From positions 54,877,415-54,941,414 of the forward strand of contig OX393578.1 of assembly GCA_947652605.1 (NCBI GenBank): 64,000 bases of DNA. Direction: 5' to 3'. Position numbers and translations under genes: made by a program. The number at the start of each line of letters is the position of its first letter. Position 1 is the stretch's first letter. Of this stretch, positions 23,757 through 34,412 are shown piece by piece. This stretch comes from Elmis aenea. Its lineage: Eukaryota; Arthropoda; Insecta; Coleoptera; Elmidae. Under the pieces are notes generated by a model. That model had not been told where the DNA came from and did not search any database. It saw only the letters and a list, made by a program, of their open reading frames with translations.

Positions 23757-24660
23757 TTTTTTTTTGAAAAAAATTGATAACGCCATTAAGTCAAAATGAT
23801 TTATATGGTGCATTATGTAGGATGGTTTGGTGCATCTACCCTATACATATGAATACTCCACCCCGGGGCAGAGCGATGATATGAATTTTTTTATATAATT
23901 TAATTAATAATTTTTTTTTGAAAAAAATTGATAACGCCATTAAGTCAAAATGATTTATATGGTGCATTATGTAGGATGGTTTGGTGCATCTACCCTATAC
24001 ATATGAATACTCCACCCCGGGGCAGAGCGATGATATGAATTTTTTTATATAATTTAATTAATAATTTTTTTTTGAAAAAAATTGATAACGCCATTAAGTC
24101 AAAATGATTTATATGGTGCATTATGTAGGATGGTTTGATGCATCTACCCTATACATATGAATACTCCACCCCGGGGCAGAGCGATGATATGAATTTTTTT
24201 ATATAATTTAATTAATTTTTTTTTTTGAAAAAAATTGATAACGCCATTAAGTCAAAATGATTTATATGGTGCATTATGTAGGATGGTTTGGTGCATCTAC
24301 CCTATACATATGAATACTCCACCCCGGGGCAGAGCGATGATATGAATTTTTTTATATAATTTAATTAATCTTTTTTTTTTGAAAAAAATTGATAACGCCA
24401 TTAAGTCAAAATGATTTATATGGTGCATTATGTAGGATGGTTTGGTGCATCTACCCTATACATATGAATACTCCACCCCGGGGCAGAGCGATGATATGAA
24501 TTTTTTTATATAATTTAATTAATCTTTTTTTTTTTTAATTGATAACGCCATTAAGTCAAGATGATTTATATGGTGCATTATGTAGAATGGTTTGATGCAT
24601 CTACCCCATAAATATGAATACTTCACCCTGGGGCAGAGCGATGATAGGAATTTTTTAATA
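23757..24660 (-). repeat. right satellite array of the foldback element (~6 units)
   Basis: The same ~153-bp unit in the opposite orientation, with CCACCCCGGGGCAGAG recurring about every 153 bp from about 23860 to about 24474. The outermost, diverged unit (CACCCTGGGGCAGAG) is near 24627 and mirrors the outermost unit of the left arm. Six copies here against about 18 on the left may be real or due to array collapse at the gap. Confidence 0.95.
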
Positions 24661-24960
24661 TAATTGATTTATTTACTCGGTTCATTTATATTAATATCCA
24701 TTTTGTATTATAATTTGCTGTTGAGACGAGTTGCAAACGACTATTTTAGTCGGAAGTTAATATTTTTTGTCACCGACTTATTTTTATTCTCTGTTAAAGT
24801 AAAGTAAAGTTGCTACATTGCATGTACTATTACCCTTGAGGGAGAGGTATAGCCTGCGGGAACAATGGTGTATGGTATGCGACGCTCTGTTCACATACTG
24901 TGCCATAGCGTAGGGGCCCCTACTTTTAGGCCGCTAGAAAGGCCGCTAGATTCACTCCGG

Positions 24961-26667
24961 TCATGTTATGCAACCATGCGATGCTTTTCGTTCTTTTTTA
25001 GCAGGACACAAATAACAAGTCTTACGCTTCGGCAATTTTCCTGTTTCAGTCTGTAATCCATCAGCTACAGATACGAGTATATCAATTTTTAAAATTCGTC
25101 TAATAATAAATCGAATTTCTGGTGCTGTACGGGGATTCATCAAACGACGTTCCATTTCGGGTTTTACTAATTGGAGGGCCAGTTGTTTTATGAAATCAAT
25201 TCGTTTCAATGCCAAATTATTTTTACATGCACTGTAAAGTATGAATGCATTGACACTACTTATATCCAATATTCTGAAAAATATGGCCATAGGCCATCGT
25301 CTTGTTCTTCGTCCTGAACAATAAATCGCGCATTTCTCATCCAGGGCATCAACACCAGCCTTAGTCGAATTGTAGTACATAATAATTTCTGGTTTATTTG
25401 TAACGGGATCAGTAACTTTTGAATGATGCATAGAACTTACTAACAAAGCTACTTTTCCTTTTTTTGGAACATATGAAACCAAAGCGATACCTGACGTAAA
25501 GCCATACAAACTTGAAGCAATTGGTCTGTGTTTGCTAGGCTGAAATTCTGCTGGAATTTCTCTTTTGTTCTTTTTTATGGTGCCAACATAAGTAAGACCT
25601 TTTGTCTCCAATAGGTGAACAAGGCCTATTGATGTAAACCAATTGTCGGTAGTTATATTGCGATTAGTCATTTGAATTGGTTTTGAAAGTCGTATTACAG
25701 ATTGAGTCGGTTTAGGTAGCTCTTGTTCTTCTGGTGAAAGAGTTCGACCGTCTGATTCTTTCCCAGAATATATATAACCATTCAAAAAGTAATGAGTTTT
25801 GCTATCTGTAATTGCCATTATTTTTATTCCATATTTACATGGTTTATTTGGCATGTACATACGGAACTTGCATCTACCACGAAAACTTACTAGCATTTCA
25901 TCAATCGTTGCACATTCTCCCACACTGTAAAGTTCCTGACAATTTCTTACAAACGATTCAAATATAAAGGATATCGGTGCTGTAGGATCCAGTATTTTGC
26001 GTTCCTTTCTGCTTTCAGGATCGTCGAATCTCAGGGTACTAAGCAAAAAAAGGAAGCGACATTTACTCATAACTGCTCGAAAAATGTCCCTTCCTGAACC
26101 ATCAGTTGCAAAAATTGCATTTACATCTTCATGGTTTGATTTGAATGCAGCAGAAAAATAGAGCAATCCTAGAAAAGCCTTTAGTTCAATTATATCTAAT
26201 ACTTTTAGTTCTGGACGATTTTGCTTTTTGTACTTTTCTCTCTCTCTTTCAATTCGAGTATTAGTCCAACGCAAAACTTCAGATAAAATATTGTTGTCCA
26301 TAAGTAAATTCCACATTTCTTCTGGAGTTGCACTTTCTAGTCTAGCAGGTCCTCGTAAACCAGGGCGCTGAGATATTATGTTGCGTTTTTGTGTTTTCCT
26401 TTTCGACTTACTTGGTTCAGCTGTCCAAGAAAATTTATTTTTTCCAAAATATTGTTTCCTGTCGGCCACACTTACATTTTCATTACAATCACTATCACTG
26501 TCTTCTTCAATCGAATCAGAGTCATGCTCACTTTCTATGACAATGTCGCAGTCAGATTCTATGTCACTTGCTATTTCGTCAACCTCTTCAAACCATTTCA
26601 TAACCGTTTCTTCGTAGTCTTTACTGGTTATCTTTACTCGTTTAGATGTACTGGGTCGTGATTCCAT
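24961..26667 (-). CDS. piggyBac-like transposase, truncated at its zinc finger
   Basis: Cut-and-paste transposase acting at TTAA. The likely start is the ATG at 26667 (MESRPSTSK); the open frame extends 20 codons upstream through a low-complexity AT repeat, but that hydrophobic stretch is not family-like. From this start the protein is 568 aa. Residues ~30-65 are acidic, and the DDE_Tnp_1_7 domain begins near residue 110. The three catalytic Asp are present: ATIDEMLVSF (D about 256), TTDNWF (D about 341) and AGVDALDE (D about 440 or 443), with spacing close to the cabbage looper enzyme. The C-terminal Cys-rich finger starts (CYLCPAK, then SHGC) but is cut: the last codons ATA ACA TGA end on the first base of the foldback element. 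The rest of the finger is at 20509-20566. The catalytic core looks intact, but loss of the finger, which binds transposon ends in this family, probably impairs it. Confidence 0.95.
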   Translation of the reverse strand: MESRPSTSKRVKITSKDYEETVMKWFEEVDEIASDIESDCDIVIESEHDSDSIEEDSDSDCNENVSVADRKQYFGKNKFSWTAEPSKSKRKTQKRNIISQRPGLRGPARLESATPEEMWNLLMDNNILSEVLRWTNTRIEREREKYKKQNRPELKVLDIIELKAFLGLLYFSAAFKSNHEDVNAIFATDGSGRDIFRAVMSKCRFLFLLSTLRFDDPESRKERKILDPTAPISFIFESFVRNCQELYSVGECATIDEMLVSFRGRCKFRMYMPNKPCKYGIKIMAITDSKTHYFLNGYIYSGKESDGRTLSPEEQELPKPTQSVIRLSKPIQMTNRNITTDNWFTSIGLVHLLETKGLTYVGTIKKNKREIPAEFQPSKHRPIASSLYGFTSGIALVSYVPKKGKVALLVSSMHHSKVTDPVTNKPEIIMYYNSTKAGVDALDEKCAIYCSGRRTRRWPMAIFFRILDISSVNAFILYSACKNNLALKRIDFIKQLALQLVKPEMERRLMNPRTAPEIRFIIRRILKIDILVSVADGLQTETGKLPKRKTCYLCPAKKERKASHGCIT

Positions 26668-26964
26668 AATAAAACAACTTAAAATAAAATAACAAAATAA
26701 AATAATAACAAAATAAAATAATAACAAAATAAAAATGTATAACGTACTTACTGCGTCTGGTCAAATTGAGCGGTAGGAAACGGAATTAATGAATATCTTG
26801 AAAAATAAAAGGACCACACAAATGCGCTTATATCAGTCGACTGACATTCAGAATGTAAGAAAATACACTGAGGGATGAATACGCAACTAGAAAATTAACC
26901 GCGCTATTTAAATTTCAAATAGTGCAATGGTCAAATTGACCGGAGCACAGCAGTTACGGGTTAA

Positions 26965-27251
26965 CAACAACATACTAGGAAATCATTGGTATAACATAAC
27001 TAAAAACGGATATAGCAGAATATCTCTTGCACCCTAAAACACCCGAAAGAAAAGGAACATACCAGTCTAGAAGATCTTCCTATGTCATCACCTCTAAACA
27101 ATATAAAAAAGAAATGGAAGTAAAAGAAAAGGCCAAAGAAAGAAGAAAAGAAGAGAACAGACAAAAGATATTGATCAAAGAAGACGCTAAGAAAAACATA
27201 ATTTCAGCGAAAAAAAAACTACAACGAAGAAAAACTCAACTCTATACATGA
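26965..27251 (+). pseudogene. pogo-like transposase, middle remnant with basic region
   Basis: After the piggyBac right end the pogo frame continues briefly (NNILGNHWYN), then jumps frame near 27000-27020 into EYLLHPKTPERKG, which corresponds to the segment after the DDE domain. The whole catalytic core is therefore deleted. From about 27027 a basic coiled-coil-like stretch (KEKAKERRKEENRQK) follows, ending at TGA 27249-27251. An A-rich run at about 27213-27225 is the probable frameshift site. Confidence 0.75.
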
Positions 27252-27351
27252 AAAACCAGAAGAACAGAAACACTTTTGCAGATAAAAATGTTAAAATTGG
27301 AACTGATGCTAAAGAGAGTCCTGAAAGTCAATCTCTGAAGATTGCACTTAA

Positions 27352-27747
27352 CCCTTTCAATACGGTATTTGAAGAATAAGGTTTTCAAATATTTTCGGTA
27401 ATATTTTGGCTTAATAAAGTATAAAAAGAAGCTTTATTGGAAAAACATTTTTTTTTTTCAAACAGATTCTCTTGGAGAAGGTGGTACATATATGTACCAC
27501 TAGGGTTATATGTGGTTATAGTGTGGTATATATAATTACCACCAGTGTCTAACAAAACCAAATTCTCTTGTTGTGTTGTGTAAAATACTTCAGGGGGCGC
27601 ACTTGCAGCGTAAACTGTACAATTTGACACTAGGTAGACCTATAAAACTGACTGGTACATATCAGAACCATTCACAATGATAAATTACAGTTATAGTATT
27701 TTACAAACTTTCGGTGGTACATATATATACCAGCAGTATGGAAAGGG
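27352..27747. mobile_element. 396-bp TTAA MITE (piggyBac-type)
   Basis: Flanked by TTAA (27348-27351 and 27748-27751), with ends CCCTTTCAATACGG and, inverted, CCCTTTCCATACTG. It contains GGTGGTACATATATGTACCA-type palindromes near 27480 and 27713. No ORF is supported. Removing it with one TTAA restores a continuous reading (ATT GCA CTT AAA AGT TCT) in the pogo-like gene. Confidence 0.9.
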
Positions 27748-27751
27748 TTAA

Positions 27752-28124
27752 AAGTTCTAATAAAATTTTCAACAAGATAAATCGCGAAGTAAATCCAGGA
27801 GATTCATGTAGACGCGAATCTGAATCTGAGAAGAAAGAAAAAGAGCGTCACATAAGAAATCTATTTGAGGATAGTGATTCAGATGAGGACTCAGATATTC
27901 CCTTGACAAGTAGCGTGCATTATTCACCACCAAAAAACAATATTGTCATACGTAGAGGCCTTTGTTTCATTTGTACCCAGAATATCTACTTGACAAATGT
28001 GGGGATCGGATGTCAAAAATGTCGTAGAACCTATCATGTTCAATGCCTAAAGTAACGCCAAAACTTCAAGGAAAACTTTATATGTCAAACATGCGCATTA
28101 CGTGGCTCATTATTGAGCCTTTAA
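27752..28124 (+). pseudogene. pogo-like transposase, C-terminal PHD-like zinc finger
   Basis: A charged Ser/Asp/Glu-rich linker (DSDSDEDSD) precedes a Cys-rich module: CFIC, then CQKC, YHVQC, an in-frame TAA at 28053-28055, and then FICQTC. The Cys/His spacing resembles the PHD-type finger at the end of some insect pogo-like transposases. The stop lies between the third and fourth Cys pairs, so the finger is disrupted. It belongs with the N-terminal part at 19863-20198. The ATG at 27714 lies inside the MITE and is not the gene's start. Confidence 0.75.
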
Positions 28125-28625
28125 CACTGCAGTATTATATATTTTTGTTCCTCGGTTAATAAGTATTATTTTATGAAGAATTTTTTTAATTTTTATATAT
28201 TTTTATAATCTAGATTTTTCAACAATAAACATTATTTTAAAACTTATATTTCATTCTATTATACTATGTATCTAAGGTAACCATAAAAACTATATTTTAA
28301 CTAAAACTACCCTCCCAACCAACCATACCACCCTACATCCCAATGGTTCTAACGAACAGTAAGGGGTGCCAATTACTGGAATAATTTAAGTGCCAATCAT
28401 TGGTATTAATGTGCCAATGACTAGAAAATCGGACCAATTTTATAAATTTGAGGAAAAAGGAACATAATTGATCTTAAAAAGAAAAAAATGCAACTGTAAA
28501 AGTAAGAACTAACTTTGCGGAATGTAATAAAAATTCATTTTTGGGCTTTTACATGATAAATTGTTAAATAAACGGTTTTATTTGTCTCTATAGCCTTAAA
28601 GTGCCAATGGTTGGGGGTTTTACCC

Positions 28626-31600
28626 TACTGTCTTCTCAATTAAAATTATAAAGATATGTAAGCACGTTAGACCACAACAAATTTTGCTCATCTTTTTCAT
28701 TTAAAGAGACAACTAAATCTATCAATCAGTTATGGTTATAACTGCAATCAAAATGAAATATAAAATATCCTTTTCCATTTTACCCGTCGCAAGAGCGCAG
28801 TTATTTTCTTTTTAAACTTCGTCCTTATTTTCTACTTGCTTTGAAATTTAATACAAATGTAAATATCTCTCATAATAACGCAAAATTTCATTCAGCTATT
28901 GCGCAGAAATTTGTCATATTTATGGAAATGAATATGAATTGCTAAATGCTATCGCAGTGTATAATCTGGACCGGGCGATTAGCGATCGAAATTATTTGGA
29001 AATTTTGCTCTTAGCCAAGTTTTATCTCAAAGATATTCGGTTTTATTCATTATCCGGACCAAGGTGAATTAGAAATGCGAAATGAAAAAAACAAGTTTTG
29101 AACATCATGTTACCTAAAGTGCGACTTAAGTTGTTAAAATTTAGATTACATTGGAGGGTAAAAAAGCTGTGATTAACGTTAAGTCAAAGGTTTAATTTTG
29201 CAGTAATATTCCAGACAAAATCCATTAATTTAGTGGTAAACTTTAGCAGCCGAATTCCCACCGATTTAAAACTGTCTTATCGTATGTATGTAGTAAGGGG
29301 CTCCTGATTCTCATTTCTGGTACGTGCCAGAATTAAAACATTAGGTGAAATTCTCGCGGGTGTGTCATAAAACAAAGGAAAGCGTAATTTAATTTATATC
29401 AAGTACTGTTCCCATGTTGGAAGAGAATTACTAAACTTTCAGACTTCAGATTTACCGTGATTGGTTTTTCGTCTACTCACGTAACTCTTTAGTAATATAA
29501 CCAAGAAAGAAAAAAAAACAATGAAAATAGCGTGTGTGGGTGGATATATTCGAATAAAAAATTCAACGCGTTCGTAAATTATTCGAGATTGGCTTACAAT
29601 TACGAAATGGGAATCGAATACGTCATTAGTTCCTGAAAGGTTGTTGGAGGGTTGATAGTTAATTGTATAAAGAAATAAATGCTTGAATAATTTTAAAACT
29701 GTTTTTCAGCGCATTCTCGATGTTATGAATTATTTACACTTTTAAAATTTCAACAAGTTTTTTGAGAGAAAAAAGATATATGTTGGTTACCAATCTGAAA
29801 ACTTATTTTTTTTGTCTGTCTGGGTGTAAAAATCCAATATGGCGGCCATAAGAAATAAAAAAGTTGACTATCGCAACTTGAAATCTAGAAGGCTTAGAAA
29901 ATGCCTGTTGACGTCATCAAACCCAGGATGGTCAAAAACATAAAGTTACCAAGTTTAAATGAAATAGCGTCCAATGGTAGGGAAGATAATAATATTTTTC
30001 TAAAATCACATTTTTCAGTTTTTTTTGTAATAAATCAAAAATGAATCAATATATCCAGGATTTCTTTTCAGATTCTTAATCGCCATAAAAATGTGCAACT
30101 TTTCTCTAGTTTAACAGACCTTGTATCTCTTACCGTTTTCAAGATAGCAATGGTGAGCATCGAAAAAAGCACCACCCTGTAGTATATAAATTATCGGTCT
30201 TATTAATTTTTTCAAAAAGTGACACAACACTTTCATCATTAACAGTTAATAAAATGTAATTTTTGTAGGTTCTTTTACTAATGAAAATTGCTTGGAATGT
30301 TACTGATTGTTTCCGTAAGTTCTTTTTTTTTGTGGTTGGAGAGTGTGTTGAAAGCTTAGTTAATACAACAAATATTTTATTAACGTACACTCATACAGCG
30401 GGTAGGGGAAAATGGACCATTTCAGTGTCAAATATCCTCAACTCTGTGTATTCAGCACAAGAACTGTATTTCTTTCTTTATTGCTAAATTTACTGTCTTC
30501 GATTTGACCCTAAGGGAGTCAACTGGACGAATCTTAGTAAATACCGACTAAAATGGACAACATCGAGCAGAATTCTGAAGGATCTGATTTTTATTACTTG
30601 GCGGAAAAATAAATATTTTTCTAGTTGACAAAAAATAAAGCTTAAGTTCCCGCAAATTTCCAATATCAAGATAAAAAAATTGGTTTTTACGACTTGTGCA
30701 CCCAAAACTGTTAAATAATTACAATTTTTAAAATAGATTACAGAGCTAGTTTGCAAATAATCGCCTTGTTGTTTGTTCCAACAAAATGACTTTACCACAA
30801 GCTTTGAGAAATTTCACTGTATTCAAACCAAAACGTCAGCTTAAGAGCTGTTTTATCATAAAGCAAAAATCTGGGCATTTTAGAAAATTAATTAATATTA
30901 TAGTAAAAGTATACATGATATTTATTGTACAAATGCAATACCAATTTTCAGCCAGTTGCACTCTTATTTCTTCTGCTGTTTATTCAAAGAACAATAGATA
31001 AAAAGATGTGGTTTTTCATTATTAAGATTATAAATACTTATAAATATCGATTGCTTAAACAGCCCAACATTTTATCAAAAACTAATATTGTTATTGCAAT
31101 GAAAATTATCGTGAAACACACTGTACACAAAATATACAACCCACAAATCATACCTACTCTACCTCCCAATCTGCTGAATCAATCAACAAGACGAATTAAT
31201 AAACTAGACAGACAATAATCAATACTAACCATCGGTTCATTTTTCAATAACATAACCTACTACTCGCTGAGTAGGTAAACTCTTGTGGGTCAAAGTAGGT
31301 TGGGTGCCAAGGGTCGCATAGACCGTAAGGGTGGAATGCGAAGTGGGGTAGCAATCAACGCCAGATTGCTATAAGATTGAACCCGCCATGCGAAAACACG
31401 ACAAAATATGTTTTCAATAATGCATCCGCTGGCTTACAGGCGGTAGCTTATTTGTGGCTTTTTATACATCAACGTCATCCATGCTCCATCCTCTTTGTTC
31501 GCATCAAAAAGTCATTAGGGAAAAAGATGTTACACTCTGTATACTTAAAAATAAACGTACGAGGAAGTTTGTACGGGATGCAATACAGGTACACAATTTC

Positions 31601-31943
31601 GTTGATTTTATAATGAATGCTTTTCAAACCGGGGTTAAGGAATAAGTGTCAATATTGAACTTTTATGTGGGTAAAGGTATCTGGTATTATTATTTTACAT
31701 TTAGCCTTTTTGGGACTAAGAAAAATATTTAAAGCGTTTGATGTTTGTTGAAAACGTAACTTATTACAACGAAAATAGGTTTAATTCAAAAGCATAAATA
31801 ATTTTTGATGAAGTATCTCTTATGGAAATGTTTAAGTACTTTGGAGATTATCATTTCCTCGTCATATTTAATTATTTATTTATTTATTTTTTTCACTAAC
31901 ATCCAGTTGTAGTGGCGTCGATTGTTATTGGCAAGTAGGTACA
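28626..31943. other. no gene seen; one dispersed repeat copy
   Basis: Several short ORFs (for example 30490-30798 and 31377-31645) show no family and no coding signs. The stretch 29890-30180 matches 59430-59740 in inverted orientation and ends CACCACCCTGTA, so it is a dispersed repeat with a CAGGGTGGTG-type terminus. Confidence 0.5.
29890..30180 (+). repeat. dispersed repeat, copy 1
   Basis: Shares GACGTCAT, CAATGGTA, GAAGATAATAAT, TTCTAAAATCACATTTTTCA, GATTTCTTTTCA and CAATGGTGAGCATCGAAAAA, in that order, with the reverse complement of 59430-59740. The right end CACCACCCTGTA resembles the TA-element termini in this window. The left end is not resolved. Confidence 0.8.
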
Positions 31944-32273
31944 TATATTGTATACAAAATTAACATAGCCTGCAACATTCCGTATATAAAAAATATTGGG
32001 CTTAGCGATGTTTTCCTCTTCTACCTTATTTAATGCCATTATTTAGATTTACTTCTAAAGAATTACGAGGCAAAGCAAATGAATTGCCCTTTTGAATTTT
32101 GAAATAACGCGGAAGGAAGCTTTTGAAACACGATGAAAACGTATCGGTGTGTTTTTCATTAATATTACCAAAGTAATCATTACATACACTCCACTCTAAA
32201 CCATTTGCACAAAGTTTATTTATTTTTATTAACAAGTCTTAACTTTAAAACAAAAACCTGTTTATAACATATA
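31944..32273 (+). repeat. 330-bp direct repeat flanking a foldback element, left copy
   Basis: Starts TATATTGTATACAAAATTAA and ends TTTATAACATATA, and is nearly identical to 33972-34301 (differences include CTACC/CTGCC and AACCTG/AACATG). The two copies abut the foldback element at 32274-33971 on both sides with no extra sequence. Confidence 0.95.
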
Positions 32274-33971
32274 CAGGGTGTCCCCGTTATCACCGCGAAT
32301 ATTTTAAGTGGTGATAGAGGACCTTTTTCTAAGAAAAAAATTCAAGTAAAATTTTTTCCTAAAATCAAATGTTAAGCTGATATCAACACTTACTTGATTT
32401 TTTTACACTTCTGCATTTATAAGACTCCGTAGCCGAAAATATCAATTTTATCGTAAAATATCTTCAAGCTTTTTAATAGAGCATAAAATTCGCTACAAAA
32501 TTAGTTTTATTTATTTTTTGTCTACAGGCAATGGTTTGAGAGTTATAAAGCAGTTTGTACAAAAAAATGTAAAAAATTTACAAAATTTAATTGTTTCTTA
32601 GACTTTGCAACCGCTGTATCTTTAAAACGAAAGGTTGTACAAAAAAACCGACGGCCCATTCCGGATAGCAAATTTTATGGGCTACAACTTTGGTCAAGTT
32701 AAATTTTTTGAAAATCCAACCGATTTTTCGGAAAAGCTGCAAATAAGGAATAGAGTGCAAAAACAAAATTTCCTACAAATATTGTTTTGTATTTAAAAAT
32801 GCTTTTAAAGAGAGTGCGATTAAGTGATTGAAAATGATGGAGGTCATTTTGAACACGTATTGAAGTAATTTTGTGGTTACATGTTAATTTTATTGCGTCC
32901 AGATGGATTTGCATTGTTTTGCATTTTATCGTTTTCGAAAAACAAAAACTCCCAGTAATTGTGATATTTTGTATTTAAAATGCCATAGCATCGGCAACAT
33001 TCATAAAATTATGTATCTCATCAGTTTCAAAGCTTTCTATGAAGTTTGAAATTTTTCAGAAAACCACCCCTTATCATTTTTTTTAAGGAGCTAACGAACA
33101 AATTTAACAAAAAATTGTAAAATTGCATATAAAAAAGTTATATAAATTTTTAAAAACGCCGCATCTTTTTTAACGAAACGTCGTAGAGCAAAACGGATGC
33201 CTATTGCGGATAAGGCATTTAACGGACTACAACTTCGGTAAATATGTTGTTCAATAAAACTAAATGTATCATAGAAATGTTTATAATAGTGAAAAAGGTG
33301 AAAAAAAAAAACGATAAAATGCAAAACAATACAAATCCATCTGGACGCAATAAAATGAACATGTACCAACAAAATTACTTCAATAAGTGTTCAAAATGAC
33401 CTCCATCATTTTCAATCACGTAATCGCACTCTCTTTAAAAGCATTTTTAAATACAAAACAATATTTGTAGGAAATTTAGTTTTTGCACTCTATTCCTTAT
33501 TTTCAGCTTTTCCGGAAAATCGGTTTGATTTTCAAAAAATTTCACTAGACCAAAGTTGTAGCCCATAAAATTTGCTATCCGGATAGGGCCGTCGGTTTTT
33601 TTGTACAACCTTTCGTTTTAAAGATACAGCGGTTGCAAAGTCTAAGAAACAATTAATTTTTGTAAGTTTTTTACATTTTTTTGTACAAACTGCTTTATAA
33701 CTCTCAAACCATTGCCTGTAGACAAAAAATAAATAAAACTAATTTTGTAGAAAATTTCATGCTCTATTAAAAATCTGCAAGGTATTTTACGATAAAATGA
33801 ATATTTTCGGCTACAGAGTCATATAAATGCAGAAGTGTAAAAAAATCAAGTAAGTGTTGATATCAGCTTAGCATTTGATTTTAGGAAAAAATTTTACTTG
33901 AAATTTTGTCTTAGAAAAAGGTGTCCTCTATCACCACTTAAAATATTCGCGGTGATAACGGGGACACCCTG
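32274..33971. mobile_element. TA-flanked foldback element, copy 2
   Basis: Same family as 8821-10399: begins CAGGGTGTCCCCGTTATCAC, ends with the inverse, and is flanked by TA (32272-32273 and 33972-33973). Both arms are inverted copies over several hundred bp and meet in an inner palindrome. At 1698 bp it is slightly longer than copy 1, mostly in the inner arms. No transposase. The ORF at 33091-33372 is part of the repeat. Confidence 0.9.
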
Positions 33972-34301
33972 TATATTGTATACAAAATTAACATAGCCTG
34001 CAACATTCCGTATATAAAAAATATTGGGCTTAGCGATGTTTTCCTCTTCTGCCTTATTTAATGCCATTATTTAGATTTACTTCTAAAGAATTACGAGGCA
34101 AAGCAAATGAATTGACCTTTTGAATTTTAAAATAACGCGGAAGGAAGCTTTTGAAACACGATGAAAACGTATCGGTGTGTTTTTCATTACTATTACCAAA
34201 GTAATCATTACATACACTCTACTCTAAACCATTTGCACAAAGTTTATTTATTTTTATTAACAAGTCTTAACTTTAAAACAAAAACATGTTTATAACATAT
34301 A
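33972..34301 (+). repeat. 330-bp direct repeat flanking a foldback element, right copy
   Basis: Partner of 31944-32273, of the same length and orientation with only a few substitutions. The sequence beyond it (TCTATGAAGC) is unrelated to the sequence that follows the left copy. Confidence 0.95.
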
Positions 34302-34412
34302 TCTATGAAGCAGAATTTTACTTTTCTAATTAATTTTATAAATCTTTCAACTGTATCTAGTAAATATGAAGTTTTTTATATAATCATCCACCAAATTAAA
34401 GAATACTGTTAA

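Larger units (their letters stand above)
20573..24961. mobile_element. foldback (FB-like) element of satellite units, 9-bp TSD
   Basis: Perfect 9-bp duplications CATGTTATG lie at 20564-20572 and 24962-24970. The ends are inverted (ACCGGAGTGAATCTAGCGGCC and complement) and continue as inverted ~300-bp terminal segments containing TAGGGGCCCCTAC. Inside, both arms consist of inverted tandem arrays of a ~153-bp unit, with an assembly gap between them. Long inverted repeats made of tandem units plus a 9-bp duplication are the hallmark of Drosophila FB elements and fit Mutator-type targets. No ORF is present, so mobility would need an enzyme from elsewhere. Confidence 0.9.
20192..26960 (-). mobile_element. 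piggyBac-like transposon with full transposase
   Basis: TTAA at 20188-20191 and 26961-26964 flank a 6769-bp segment whose ends both read CCCGTAACTG inward. Subterminal palindromes GGTCAAATTGACCGG occur near both ends (about 20239-20254 and 26931-26944), with a variant at about 26759. Without the internal foldback element (20573-24961) and one target copy the element is about 2.4 kb, the normal size for piggyBac. It sits inside the pogo-like transposase at a TTAA. Removing it with one TTAA restores the pogo frame. Confidence 0.95.
19332..28625 (+). mobile_element. pogo/Tigger-like DNA transposon, split by two later insertions
   Basis: The ends are GGGTAAAACCCCCAA and, inverted, the same motif at 28611-28625, each flanked by TA (19330-19331 and 28626-28627), as for the Tc1-mariner-pogo group. 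Just inside both ends lie repeated GTGCCAA/TTGGCAC motifs: left at 19350, 19713, 19754, 19764 and 19808; right at 28366, 28390, 28411 and 28601. They are probably transposase-binding sites. Without the piggyBac (20192-26960) and MITE (27352-27747) insertions the element is about 2.1 kb. It carries the two ends of a transposase but no DDE core. Confidence 0.85.

Noticed and set aside
23529..23813. ORFs spanning the N run
   Set aside because: They consist almost only of unknown residues across an assembly gap.
20870..24660. Regular repeats as a CRISPR array
   Set aside because: The whole ~153-bp unit is repeated with no unique spacers, in a eukaryotic foldback element.
26667..26727. Extended N-terminus of the piggyBac transposase with a membrane segment
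   Set aside because: The 20 extra residues come from an AT-rich AATAACAAAATAAA repeat; the family starts at the Met followed by acidic sequence.
9407..33372. Similar ORFs at 9407-9628 and 33091-33372 as a conserved protein
   Set aside because: Both lie in the arms of the same non-coding foldback element; the similarity is at DNA level.
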